A stretch of DNA of 64,000 nucleotides from Plotosus lineatus (taxonomy: Eukaryota > Chordata > Actinopteri > Siluriformes > Plotosidae). The stretch lies in NCBI GenBank assembly GCA_024760905.1, contig CM045734.1:37309564-37373563 (forward strand). Direction: 5' to 3'. The notes under the pieces are model-generated. The model had not been told where the DNA came from and ran no database searches. It saw nothing but the letters and a program-made list of their open reading frames with translations. Position 1 is the stretch's first letter; every line of letters starts with the position of its first letter. Made by a program: the position numbers and the translations under genes. Below, in pieces: positions 47,327-58,217 of the stretch.

Positions 47327-47365
47327 CTTACTAGATCTTTTGCAGCTCCTTCTCAAAAGCATGGT
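47327..47365 (-). CDS. mctp1: MCTP1 window exon 4: 39-nt small exon in the C2A-C2B linker
   Basis: The exon encodes 13 residues, TMLLRRSCKRSSK, a strongly basic linker segment that MCTP1 carries between C2A and C2B. The acceptor is TTTACAG|ACC and the donor AGTAAG|GTAATA. It starts and ends in phase 0 and is a multiple of three, so skipping it would keep the frame. That makes it a good candidate for alternative splicing. The basic patch could add lipid or membrane contacts; that is inference. Confidence 0.85.
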
Positions 47366-47683
47366 CTGTAAATGAGACAAAGCCATTACATCGCCTCAAA
47401 TGCCAACCCCAGTGCGATAAGATAAGAATGTGAGATTGGTTAAGCTTTTACGCGGTACACTGAAGTGAGATCTCTGATTTTAGAACATTATGACATCTTG
47501 TAATAGAAATACATTTTTAAACCAAACCAGTTTATTAGAAACAACAGCTGTCATGTCTTTCAGAAATGCCTTCTATTTGTTACACCACTGATTCAAATAT
47601 CTGATTCTGACTGCTCAATCATGGCATTCAGCATTTTTAAAATCTCATTTATATAACAGAGCAATGGCGAACTAAGGGCCTTG

Positions 47684-47780
47684 CTCAAGAGCCCAACAGT
47701 GGCAGCATGGTAGTACTGAGGCTTGAGCTTCCAACCTTCTGATCAGTGACCCAGAGCCTTAACCACTGAGCTACTTCTGG
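47684..47780 (-). mobile_element. tRNA-like SINE, family 4 fragment
   Basis: Inverted, it gives the family 4 order: CAGAAGTAGCTCAGTGGTTA, then CTGATCAGAAGGTTGGAAGC, CTGCCACTGTTGGGCTCTTG and AGCAAGGCCCTTAG. The family 2 SINE sits at its right end. Confidence 0.55.
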
Positions 47781-47793
47781 CCAGTTACATTTT

Positions 47794-48138
47794 CATCATC
47801 ATCATTTTCTGTAACCGCTTCATCCGAATTCGGGTCGCGGGGAGGCTGGTGCCCATCCCAGCCAACTCAGGGCGAGGGCAGGGTACACCCTGGACAGCTC
47901 GCCAGGCCATCGCAGGGCGGAAACACGCTGACGGCTTTGCAGCCTACTCTTGTCGAAAGTCAGCAATGGTTCTTTTACATGCCTCACACCATAGACAGTG
48001 AGAGACATGGCCGGCCTTTGATAACCCAGTTAGCTCCACTGGGGAGGACAGTGACAACCTTGTGGAGAGTGGGACTCGAACCCCCAACCTTTGGATCAGC
48101 GATCCGGCGCCTTATACCACTAGACCACCACTGCCCTT
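47794..48138 (-). mobile_element. tRNA-derived SINE, family 2, with 13-bp target duplication
   Basis: CCAGTTACATTTT occurs at 47781-47793 and again at 48139-48151. The inverted head reads GCAGTGGTGGTCTAGTGGTA, with a B-box-like GGTTCGAG form (GGGGGTTCGAGTCCCAC). The tail ends in an AAAATGATGATGATG run. The clean duplication points to a fairly recent insertion into an older SINE fragment. Confidence 0.8.
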
Positions 48139-49663
48139 CCAGTTACATTTTATTAAATTCAATTTTAGTGTCAAATCATTAATTTCTTCTGTAAATCGGC
48201 CTGTTTCTGCACAATGTTATGCATGTACGTGTTGCACAGCAGTCATAAGATTAGCTGAGTGGATAACTACAGGTGCTCCTATTCAAGTAGCCAATGATTC
48301 TTACTGTAATGAAATGCACATTATCAGAATTTATGCAGTACCTCATAAACTGGCGAACTGAAATGTTTCACATGGTATCACAGAGATGTCATAAGCTCTA
48401 TTGCAAAGCACTGAATTAAAGTTGCTGAATGATAACCTATTAATTAATGATGTGAGGATTAGATTAGGTGGGAGGAGGAGCATTCAGGGGAAGCTAGAAA
48501 CAGCAGCCACTACACACGCCACCATACACATACAATCACATTGATAAGGGTAGCACTGGCTACCCTCAGCTCCATTCATACAACACATCATAAAACTCCA
48601 TCTCTAATTCATCTTAATGTCTAGTTTATGAATCCCATTGCAATCAGCCACTGCATTTACAGCATTATAAAAACAATTAGGGAAAGCAGCATATATTTCT
48701 CCTGTGAGCTTGCATCGTCTCTATTGCACATGTAGGGGTAGATGAATTAGACACACAAAATCAAATATAAATCTCTACACAAAAGTCTAGGTATGTCCAG
48801 AGACAGAACTAAATGTAATTAGGACAGACCAGCCAGCACTGAACACATTTCTCTCCTCATGAGAGAAAGTGCTGCCAGCAAACTCTTAGCAATTTTTATG
48901 AGTGCATTTTCTTTCTGGGCAATATATTTCTTGGCTTAAGATAAGATATGGATTATTTTCAAATTCCATTTTACTTCAGCTATCCCACTAAGCCTGTTTG
49001 TCATGTCCTTCAAATGGGATGGCGAACAATGGGCTAAGGAGAGTTTGTTAAATTTGCAAGAAATAAAAGTGTTTAGCTATAATGACTAAAGCTTTTAGTG
49101 CTTATGAACATTTCTGCAAGAGGTCATCATAAAAATCAGACCTAACACTAGATAATTAAAGACTAAAATGGGGCTGCCGTGACGTAATGGTTAGAGAAGT
49201 TTTCAGTTTTGAAATGAAAATGTGTGATGGTAGCAGAGCACACTGCACCCTCCGTTCCTCCTCATTCACGGTTGTCCAGTGCCGCAATGTGTGGCAGCCC
49301 AGTCCTCAGAGTTTGTGCTCACTTTGGATTTGTTGAATGCAGAAGTCAGGGTTTCCCTTGTGGAATTAATTCAATATAAAATAAAAAAAATAAAACCCGA
49401 CAATCACATGACATCAGGCCTGACAACATTTCTGAATTGATTCATATTCGAATCAAACAACAAATTAAAAGGCTGCTAAAAGATTAGCCTGTTAATATTG
49501 TCTATTTAGACAAACATCCAAAACAACCAAACTAACAGCTATAGAAAAATAAAAATAAAATAAAATAAAACAAAAAATAAAGGCATATCTTGGAGGTTCA
49601 GCCATCAAGGAAAAGAAGAGAAAAGAAATAAAGCAGAATATGAAAAAAGATGAGAACACTCAC

Positions 49664-49775
49664 AGCTTCTCTAAAGTCCCCTTCCTTAGGCGTGAGAGTG
49701 ACCACTAATTCTAGAGAGCCCAGGTCATGATCAGGATAGTGCGGATCCTTCAGGTTAAGGGTCACATCCAGGGCC
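49664..49775 (-). CDS. mctp1: MCTP1 window exon 3: end of C2A
   Basis: After completing the split arginine codon, the exon reads ALDVTLNLKDPHYPDHDLG and ends TPKEGDFREA. This is the last part of C2A, and the KDPHYPDHDLG stretch is a hallmark of MCTP1. The acceptor is CCTTAG|G and the donor GAAGCT|GTGAGT. The length is 112 nt, which is one base plus 37 codons. The exon lies about 7.3 kb from exon 2 because intron 2 is filled with transposons. Confidence 0.92.
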
Positions 49776-50455
49776 CTAAGGAAGAGCCAACACAGTAATA
49801 GTCAGTCATATGTGCACATATGTACTTGCTTTTATTCAGTGAAGCTGTGAAGAAATAAGCACTGATTTGAAACCACTTAAATGGCATACAAGTAAAAATG
49901 ATGAAATACGTTCCTGGTAACAAATACATTATAGGACACACATTAAATCACGTTCATATACTGGGTACGTAAATTATGTTTAACATGCCAAAATTTAGAG
50001 TGGCGCAGTGAAGCAGCAGGTATTATTTATTATGTGCAGTTTTGTGGACTGTGCCCTGTACCTATGCATGCCTCAGTGTTCCTGGTACAGCCTTTTAAGA
50101 TACCCCTAATCCTGTTATTGAATCTACATGAATGAAAAATTGTTCAATGAACTAATTAACTAAACTAATTGTTTAAATACAGTGTTCCCTCACTACTTCG
50201 TGCTTCAGTTTCTGCGGCTTCAGTGCATCACAGGGTTTTCAAAAATATTCATCGAAAAAAAAATAAAATAAGGAAATTATGGAAAAATAGGGAAAAAGTT
50301 AAGGAAAATGCCACAAAACAAGGCCAATTATGGGAAACCCCCACAAACAAAACCAAAAAACAACCCATAAAACTACTTACATTTTTATGCAAGGTAAGCA
50401 TCTGAGTGTGTGTACACACATCTGCGTGTGTGCGCGCGCGCATGCGCATGCACAT

Positions 50456-50467
50456 ACACACACACAC

Positions 50468-50508
<41 letters not shown>
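50456..50508. repeat. CA/TA/TG compound microsatellite inside element D
   Basis: CA, then TATATATG, then a TG run. The CA and TG arms are complementary. Confidence 0.85.
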
Positions 50509-50608
50509 TATATTTATATTTTATTTACATCTCATGCATTATTTTTGAATGTTTAATTGTTATTATAAGCATTTATAGCATTGAATATGTATTTATTGAT
50601 ATTATATA

Positions 50609-51783
50609 CAGACACTCCCAGACTTTTTTGTTTGGTTCTGGACGGCCAAACGTAAGTTGAAAATGAAGGTAAGTTGTTATCCATAAATACCATTACCGTA
50701 TCTCATAAAACACCCCTAAATCAATTATTATAAACATAACATTGTAAAATAATATCAAATATATCAAATAATATCAACATTAATTCCAAATAAATTAAAT
50801 TCAAGCAAAATCATTTAAAATAGATACATTTTAATCAAATTCACTCATCAAATATCAAATACAGTATCAAATATAACCTTTAACATTCTCTATGATGGGA
50901 TCTTTCTGCTTCTAAATGGTTCCAATGGTCGACGGATGGTTACTTTACATGAAGCTGAGCCGAGTCACTTTACATGAAGCTTAAAACAGCCAATCAACAC
51001 TTATAATATGAAAGGCGCTCAACACCGAAAGTAGTTTACTGGTTTGTGCTTGAGACAAAGCGGGGGTTATATCGACTTCATCATCATTTTCTGTAACCGC
51101 TTCATCCTAATTTGGGTCGCGGGGAGGCTAGTGCCCATCCCAGCCAACTTCGGGCGAGGGCAGAGTACACCCTGGACAGCTCGCCAGCCCATCGCAGGGC
51201 GGAAACACGCCGACAGCTTTGCAGCCTACTCTTTACGAAAGTCAGCAATGGTTCTTTTACATGCCTCACACCATAGACGGTGGGAAACATGGCCGGCCTT
51301 TGATAACCCAGTTAGCTGCACTGGGGGGCACAGTGACAACCTTGTGGAGAGTGGGACTCAAACCCCCAACCGCTGGATCGGCGATCCAGCGCCCTATACC
51401 ACTAGACCACCACTGCCCCCTTTATATGGACTTCCGGTCTTTCAAGTGAGCAAGGGCGCCGTTGAATACTGGTTTAGTACTCAGTCTGCACTGATGTGAA
51501 TCACCAGCAGAGCGGAGAGTTCTCTTTCTTTTCTGGATTCGGGTTTTCATTCATTTTACAACTCTCTTTGCTTAACTGAGTATGCATGGTAGATTGCGCC
51601 AATCCGAGCAGATAGTTAATTCATCTCTGTGTACGAGACTTGCACCCATGCTAGTAGGCTTACGCTTCTGACCAATCATTATGTCAGTGTACTACGTAGG
51701 CATGTCTAAACTCAGAATTTGACTTTTTTTGTTTTTTAATCGAAAAAACGTAAAACGGATGAACGTAAGTTAGGGAGCGTCTG
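50609..51783 (+). mobile_element. TIR transposon family E, TA-flanked, carrying a SINE
   Basis: The left end is CAGACACTCCCAGACTTTTT and the right end GTAAGTTAGGGAGCGTCTG; both are flanked by TA. The ends are inverted repeats (CAGACGCTCCCY...ACTTACG form). A second copy begins at 28365. The SINE at 51080-51421 sits inside it with a 13-nt imperfect target duplication. No transposase is encoded, so it is probably a non-autonomous pogo/Tigger-type element. Confidence 0.8.
51080..51421 (-). mobile_element. tRNA-derived SINE, family 2, inside element E
   Basis: It closely resembles 47794-48138. A 13-nt imperfect duplication flanks it (TTATATCGACTTC at 51067-51079, TTATATGGACTTC at 51422-51434). 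The other E copy (28365-29007) lacks it and shows a single GACTTCCGGTC site. Confidence 0.8.
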
Positions 51784-51905
51784 TACACATATATATGTAC
51801 ATGTACGTCAGTCGGGGGGGTCGATACTGCTTCGCAGAAATCGGTGGTCCCAATTAACTGCAGAAAGTGAAGGATCCCCTGTAATTATAAATGCAGATGC
51901 TGTGG

Positions 51906-52217
51906 CGGGGGCAGTGGTAGCCCAGGTAAAAGGTGCTGGGTGACTGATCAAAAGGTCAGGGGTTCAAGCATCACTATCAACAGTTGTTACTGCACCCTCC
52001 CCCATGCAGCTGACTGGATTATCAAAGGCCGGCCATGTCTCTCACTGTCCATGGTGAGAAGCATGTAAAAGAACCATTGCTGATTTTCGTCAAGAGTAGA
52101 CTGCATTGGCATCAGCATGTTTCTGCTCTGTGATGGCCTGGCAAACTGTCCAGGATGTACTCTGAGAATGGTGACAGCCTTCTTGCGACTCTACTTAGGA
52201 TTAAGCGGTTTAAAGTC
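51906..52217 (+). mobile_element. tRNA-derived SINE, family 2
   Basis: It has the same order as 41529-41805: GCAGTGGTAGCCCAGGTAAA, AAAAGGTCAGGGGTTCAAGC, AAAGGCCGGCCATGTCTCTC and TGTCCAGGATGTACTCTGAG, with an AGGATTAAGCGGTTTAAAGT end. It lies just right of the element D nest. Confidence 0.7.
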
Positions 52218-52338
52218 TGAGGACACATCTATTAACACTAGTGAATAAACAAACATGCTGGTGTGCATGGTGTGCAATTTATTTTATCCTAAATTTGGCA
52301 AAGACGAAAAACAATAACAAAAAAATTCCATTGAATTA

Positions 52339-55011
52339 CAGTGGTATCCTGTCTAACAAGTGTCTCTTATAACGAGTTTTCCATGATGCAAGCTTTAAAC
52401 TCGCCAAAAAACTGCTCCATCCAATGATCAAAAATTCACTTTACGAGCTTTCCTCGAAATGGCTTTTCCGGGCCAATTAGCCTCGTATTCTTCTGAGCTC
52501 CATGAACACCTTGCGCAGTGCTTCTCAATTACTTTCTGTAACGCTCCTTTTATGAAAAAAAGAAAAATTTCACACACACACCCCCAGCGCCCTGCGAGCG
52601 ACTATAAATAGTGTTTCTTCATATCGTTTGCTCCGTGCGTTTTCCCTACACCACAGCGCGACAATGAGAGCACCACTGCCAACTACTGTAGTGGATGCGC
52701 AATTACACTTAATTCTAGTACAGTATGGCAAAAAAGCATGTTCCCCAGGGTCATACGTGCCCCCCGGCATCACACCCCACTATTTGAGAAGCACTAGCCT
52801 TGTGGGAGCCTTTCCTCGCTGGCATCCGTAGCATACACATGCACAAAATTCTCCTCCTCGGTTACGCACCACCTCCTGCCTGCCCACGGGACATCTTCGC
52901 CGCAGTTGATGATCGGAAGAGTGAGTTGACTAAGTGTTTATTCTTGTTTTATTACTATTCATTACTAATTATTATTTCCCTCCTTGAATCGCCACCTTAT
53001 CGTGGTGGAGGGGTTTGTGTGACCTAATGATCCTGGGAGCTATGTTGTCAGGGGCAAAATGCCCCTGGTAGGGCCACCCAAGTCAAATAAGTCCTGGGTG
53101 AAGGTTCAAATAAAGTGTGATTCAGAAGATAAATAAATAAAATAACAAATAAAAAGAAAAGTTCGGTGAAGGCCTGGAAAGTGATTATCGGTTGACCTCA
53201 AAGAAGTTCTGGACCAGCATCTGAGGGGAGCTTGGGTGGGGGTTTGCCCATCACTGGAGCTGAGGTCATTGAGGTAGTTAAAAAAAACCCTCGGTGGTCA
53301 GGCTCCGGGGGTGGATGAGATCCGCCCTGAATATCTCAGGGCTCTGGATGCTGTAGGACTGTCATGGTTGACCCGTCTCTGCAACATTGCGTGGTCATCG
53401 GGGGCTGTACCTCTGGATTGGCAAACCGGGGTGGTCGTCCCCCTTTTTAAAAGGGGGGATTAGAGGGTGTATTCCAATTATCGGGGAAATCACACTCCTC
53501 AGCCTACCCAAGAAAGTCTATGTAGGGGTACAGGAGAGGAGGATCCGATCGATAGTTGAACCTCAGTTTCAGGAGGAACAATGTGAATTTCGTCCTGGCC
53601 GTGGCACTCTTGACAGACTCTATACGCTCCACAGGATCTTGGAGGAGGTATGGGAGTTTCCCCAATCTGTCCATATGTGTTTTGTGGATTTGGAGAAGGC
53701 TTGTGGGGCGTGCTCCAGGAGTACGGCGTTCCGGACTCGTTGCTATGGGCCATTCGATCGCTATATTACCGAAGCCAGAGTTTGGTCTGTATTGGTAACA
53801 ACTGGCCAAATTCATTTCCAGTGAGGGTTGGAGTCCGCCAAGGCTGTCCTTTGTCACCGATTCTGTTCATAATTTTTATGGACTGAATTTCTAGGTGCAG
53901 CCGAGGCATTGAGGGGTTCTGGTTTGGTGGCCATCGAATTTCATCTCTGCTTTTTGCGGATGAAACGGTCCTTTTGGCTTCATCAAGCCAGGACCTCCAG
54001 CTCTCACTGAAGCTATTCACAGTCGAGTGCGAAGCGACCGGGATGAAAATCAGCACCTCCAAATCTGAGGCCATGGTTCTCAGTCGGATAAGGGTGGAAT
54101 GCATCCTCCGGGTCGGAAATGAGATCCTGCCCCAAGTGGAGGAGTTTAAGTATTTTGGGGTCTTGTTCACAAGTGAGAGAAGGATGGAGCAGGAGATTGA
54201 CAGACAGATCACTGCAGCCTCTGCTGTAAAGCGAAGCCTGTACCGGTCTGTTGTGGTGAAGAAGGAGCTGAGCCACAAGGCAAAGCTCTCAATTTACCAG
54301 TCGATCTACGTTCCCACCCTCACCTGTGGTCATAAGCTTTGGGTGGTGACCGAAAGAGAAAGGGAGCGGATATGAGCGGCTGAAATGAGCTTCCTTCCCG
54401 GGTGGTGGCGCTCTCCCTTAGAGATAAGGTGAGAAGCTCTACCATCTGCGAACAGCTCGGAGTAAAACTGCTGTTCCTCTGCATTGAGACGGGCCAGAAG
54501 GCTCGGGCATCTTGTCGGAATGCCTCCCGAAAGCCTACCTGATGTGATGTTTTGGGTATGTTCAAGCGGGAAGAGACCCTGGGGTCAACCTAAAACACGG
54601 TGGAGGGACTATGTTTCTCGGGTTGTCTGAGAACGCCTCAGTGTCCCCCCTAGAAGAGCTGGAGGAAGTGGCTGGGGACAGGGACATCTGGACTTCATTG
54701 CTTACATTGCTGCCCCGTGACCCGGCCCCGGAAGAAACGGAAGATGATGATGAAGACGATTAATTATTACTATTAACGTTAATATACATGTTTTGTTATT
54801 ATGAAATATTTATTGTTTTTACATGCTTATCTTTAATGTATTAGATTAAATATATGTGTTTGTGGCAGATCATGTGAGTTTGGGAGGGGGTTGGAATGGA
54901 TTAATTGGTTTTCTGTTATTTCTTATGGGAATAATTGTTGCATATAACGAACTTTTCAGCTTACGAACTCGCCCTCGGAACAAATTAAACTCGTTAGCTG
55001 AGGTATCACTG
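52339..55011. mobile_element. TA-flanked TIR transposon (family F) split by an L2-like LINE
   Basis: The left end CAGTGGTATCCTGTCTAAC and the inverted right end CAGTGATACCTCAGCTAAC match well, and both are flanked by TA. The left arm is 52339-52978 and the right arm 54763-55011, with the LINE between. The ends resemble Tigger/pogo termini. The left-arm segment near 52675-52795 is also found near 63675-63805. Confidence 0.7.
52979..54762 (+). pseudogene. L2/CR1-like LINE, truncated and frameshifted, inserted in a TIR element
   Basis: The 5' part (CTTGAATCGCCACCTTATCG) matches the reversed fragment at 56016-56197. The coding part gives SLPKKVYVGVQERRIRSIVE, EEQCEFRPGRGTLDRLYTLH, then GCPLSPILFIIFMD, FADETVLLASS (FADE in place of FADD) and EFKYFGVLFTSERRMEQEID. 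The end has the SRIQAAEMSFL-like and GRPRTRW-like C-terminal blocks, broken by frame changes near 53700-53760, 53880 and 54370. The 3' end is GAAGATGATGATGAAGACGA near 54760. The clade name is from motif memory and could be wrong. Confidence 0.75.
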
Positions 55012-55274
55012 TACATCTATGGTCAAAAATGTGGTCCAAAAAGTTGTTCTTGAATCCAACTGGTTTGTTTTCAACAGATTTACGTGGAATCAAATATATT
55101 TCAGATTTTGTTCATAAATAAGCAAATTTCAACAGTGAGCAAAGCAACCTTTTCATAAAACACTGAAAGAACTGAATCACTGAATCACAGAGTACTAAAA
55201 GTATCTTTGGATATTCGAAGTCCCCAAAACTCATCTGGCTCAAAGATTAAGGTATCTCGAGTATATATAACCGT

Positions 55275-56695
55275 GCCTAAATGTTTCTAAGTGCATCAGA
55301 ACTTTCTATCTGCATAAATATGTTTAAAATCAACATCAGATTTTCACAAAAGGCATTTAAAAACTGAAACAAAACTATGATACTTGTCCATTTATTTATT
55401 AAGGAAAACGATCCAGTATTGTTTGTGAGTGACAATAGTTATGTGGACCTTTGTTTTCACTCCTCCACCTTGTGCAATAATTGCAGCTAAATGTTTGTGA
55501 AATCTGTTGATCAGTTCTACACATCAACTTGGAGGGATTTTTGTTTATCTCCTCTGTACAGAACAACTTCAAATTTGGAGATGTTGGTGAGTTTCCTCAT
55601 ATGATCTGTATGCACAATATTTTTACTGAAGTCAGGATATTTTCATTTAGAATCAGCTGATAAATTTCAGAATTCATAATCCTATCACTGATGGCAAACT
55701 ATCATGGTCCAGATGCAGCAAAACAGGCCCAAACCATGATAATACCACCATTATGTTTCACAGAAGGAATGAGGTTATTATGCGAGAATGCAGTGTTTTT
55801 CTACTCCAAAAATAAAACTCTTTGGCTGCTACCCAACTCACAATGCACCCAACACCTATAGCCCCTTCAACAAATGGTGGGTCCATTAGAGGGTGGTTTC
55901 CTTTTCAAGCTGGGCCTGTCGGGCTCCATGGGCAGAAACTCGACTATCAGTCACTTGCCTTGATGCTCTGGAAAGAGGGGTCAGTGACCCACGTTGGAGC
56001 AAGAGAAACCGTGTCATTTTCTTTTTTATATCCATAAAGGTCATGTGAACCACGCTCAGTCTGGACCTTCACCTTGGACCTGATTGCCTTATGTGACCTG
56101 ACCAGGGGCGTAATGCCCCAACAACATAGCTCCTGGGATCATTAGGACACGCAAACCCTTCTACCACAGTATGGTGGCAATTCAAGGAGGGAAAGTCTAG
56201 ATCTCACTGCTTAGGCTGCTGCCCCGCGACCTGACCCCAGATTAAGCAGAGGATGACGATGATGATGATGCTGAAAATTAAAAACTCATTTGGTCTCAAT
56301 GTATCCACAAAAATGATTCCAGTAGACTTTCTTGCTTGTCCATGTGATCTTTACCGGACTATAGAAGAGCAGAATTTCTTTCTTTGGAGGGAAGTGGCAT
56401 TCTCCTTGTAACACTGGCATGCATGCTGCGTTTTCAGTGTTCTCCTAATAGTGGACACTTTGATTAGTCTTTAATTGTTGACCATTGCTGGAAATAACTA
56501 TGGTCTTGAATTTCCTCCATCTGTCTGATGGTGGTTTTGGTAGAATCCATCCAAACTCTTTAGAGAGGGTTTTGTAACTTTTCTCCGCCTGATAAGCATC
56601 AACAACTGCTTTTCTGAAGTCCTCATACATCTCACGTCCACGGATGTGTTGTGAATGCTCCACATCCATAGAAAACCTATTATTGTTCCACATAT
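55275..56695 (-). pseudogene. Tc1/mariner-like transposase remnant
   Basis: The minus strand at 56500-56690 encodes the N-terminal helix-turn-helix: EDFRKAVVDAYQAEKSYKTL, SKEFGW, then WRKFKTIV. At 55560-55770 it gives GGIIMVWACFAASGP and then IMNSEIYQLILNENIL, which matches the DDE core region of Tc1 transposases. Stops and frame changes are frequent. The L2-like LINE at 55815-56270 interrupts it. The terminal repeats were not defined. Confidence 0.75.
55815..56270. mobile_element. L2-like LINE insertion with 5' inversion
   Basis: The first part (about 55820-56197) reads as LINE 5' sequence on the minus strand, ending in the reverse complement of the CTTGAATTGCCACCATACTG start. The next 70 nt (56198-56268) are the LINE 3' end on the plus strand (CTGCCCCGCGACCTGACCCC, then an ATGATG tail). 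The middle of the LINE is missing. Similar A-rich sequences flank it (AAAATAAAACTC and AAAATTAAAAACTC). Head inverted against tail is the signature of twin-primed LINE insertion. Confidence 0.7.
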
Positions 56696-57059
56696 ATCAT
56701 GTTAAAGTGGATGTAATAAGAAAATCTATATTAAAGACCTACATTTTTGTAGATCACCTATATTATTAGGTTTCTTTGTGCTATATTGATTGGTGATATG
56801 AGTAAATCTGTAAATAAACAAATACTGCACTCACATGTACATGACCACATGTGTACATGATTAAAGATACACATCAAAAAGAGAAATAAATATTTGTGGA
56901 AAGTCTTGATGGAATCTGTGAAGTCTCCTGACAGTTGTATTATCACAGTGAAACACTAGAGGGTAGGCTCGCTCTTTCCTGATCCAACTTGTTAATGGTG
57001 AAACTAGCAGTATACAGTAAAAGTGTTAGTTATGGACAGATACAAGAATGGTTTCGGAC

Positions 57060-57139
57060 CTTTGTTCTTCCAGGGACTCCAGGTAAAGATATGCAGAGCC
57101 CATGAAGTCATCCTGGAGCCCAAAGTCATAGTCAAAGAC
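57060..57139 (-). CDS. mctp1: MCTP1 window exon 2: C2A calcium loop 3
   Basis: The exon encodes VFDYDFGLQDDFMGSAYLYL and six further residues. The DYD...DDF aspartates form calcium loop 3 of C2A, so all loop-3 ligands are present. The acceptor is TTACAG|GTC. The donor is AACAAAG|GTCCGA, which departs from the usual GTRAGT. It was chosen because the split codon AG|G then joins exon 3 in frame and in register with MCTP1. The length is 80 nt, phase 0 to 2. The reading frame stays open for some codons past this donor, so intron retention would add a short tail before a stop. Confidence 0.88.
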
Positions 57140-57423
57140 CTGTAATTGAGAGACAGATTAGTGTGAGATTGAACTACAGAAAACAATCCATATGCACTCA
57201 TTATTACATATTATTAATAACAAATCAAGGCTGTGTCTGTGATACATGTGTGATTACCACATAAATCATGTCAGCACATTTTCCAGAACTAAAAAGAACT
57301 GACAAACTGGGCAGTATCATTCACTGACTCTTTATCCCAGTTGTGCATTTTCGTCAATCCTTCAGTCAAATATATTTGTTAATAAATTTCAGAGTATGTA
57401 CAAGTGACTACTCTATGAAAGCA

Positions 57424-57645
57424 GGCTCGCAAATGGCGCATCGTCAAGATCGCAACTATTAACCCAGAGATCGCAAGTTTGAATCCGGTTAAATGCCACA
57501 GCCATCCATAACGAGGCATCCATGAGAACTAATTGGCCGAGCTCTCATGGGAGGGACGGCATACGTTCAGTTCCCTGTCACTCACAGCAATGGCCAGCCA
57601 ATCATGGATGTATGTGAGCTCGTTCATATGAGGGAGCAGATAACG
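57424..57645 (+). mobile_element. tRNA-like SINE, family 3
   Basis: The head GGCTCGCAAATGGCGCATCG is followed by TTAACCCAGAGATCGCAAGT and TTGAATCCGG (B-box-like). The body runs through GCCACAGCCATCCATAACGA and GGAGGGACGGCATACGTTCA. It abuts the RTE-like fragment. Confidence 0.6.
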
Positions 57646-57653
57646 CTTTCTCT

Positions 57654-58217
57654 ACTTCTTCTTTTCCTTTCGGCTGTTCCCTTCGGGGGTAGCCACAGCG
57701 AATCATCTGCCTCCATCTCACCCTGTCCTCTGCATCTTCTTTTCTTACACCAACTGCCTTCATGTCCTCCCTCACCACATCCATAAATCTTCTCTTTGGT
57801 CTTCCTTTCAGGCTTCTGCCTGGTAATTCCAACCTCAGCATCCTACTACCAATGTACTCACTATCCCTCCTCTGTACATGTCCAAACCATCTCAGCCTCT
57901 CTGACTCCAAAAAAATCTTACATGTGCTGTCCCTCTGATGTACTCATTCCTGATCCTATCCGTTACTCCCAAAGAGAACTTCAACATTTTCATCTCTGCT
58001 ACCTCCAGCTCTGCCTCCTGTCTTTTCCTCAGTGCCACCGTTTCTAAACCATACAACATCGCTGGCCTCATCACCGTCTTGTACACTTTTCCTTTCATTC
58101 TTGCCAATACCTTCCTATCACACATCACACCGGACACTTTTCTCCAACCATTCCAACCTGCCTGAACACGCTTCTTCATCTCTTCACTCTCCATTGCTCT
58201 GGATTGTTGAGCCTGCC
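57654..58217 (-). pseudogene. RTE-like LINE 3' fragment
   Basis: This is the same family as 503-1475. It covers the region from KKRVQAGWNGWRKVSGVMCD through LRWFGHVQRRDSEYIGSRML to RWRQMIRCGYP, in at least two frames with a break near 57900. It ends at the GGAAAAGAAGAAG tail at 57654-57670. The endonuclease and most of the reverse transcriptase are missing. Confidence 0.8.

Larger units (their letters stand above)
47366..49663 (-). other. mctp1: mctp1 intron 3
   Basis: The intron contains a degenerate SINE fragment (about 47684-47780) that was itself hit by a second SINE (47794-48138). About 48150-49660 is AT-rich sequence with no recognisable gene or repeat. Confidence 0.75.
50180..51881 (+). 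mobile_element. Family D TIR element interrupted by element E
   Basis: The left end is CAGTGTTCCCTCACTACTTC; the right end is GTGAAGGATCCCCTG followed by TA. The D sequence breaks at 50608 (GATATTATATA) and resumes at 51786 (CACATATATATG). Joined, these give the same order as the intact copy at 44705-45205. Confidence 0.8.
49776..57059 (-). other. mctp1: mctp1 intron 2
   Basis: This 7.3-kb intron is mostly transposon: the nest at 50180-51881, a SINE at 51906-52217, the LINE-split element at 52339-55011, and the Tc1-like remnant with LINE insertion at 55275-56695. I see nothing recognisable at 49776-50179 or 56700-57059. Confidence 0.8.
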
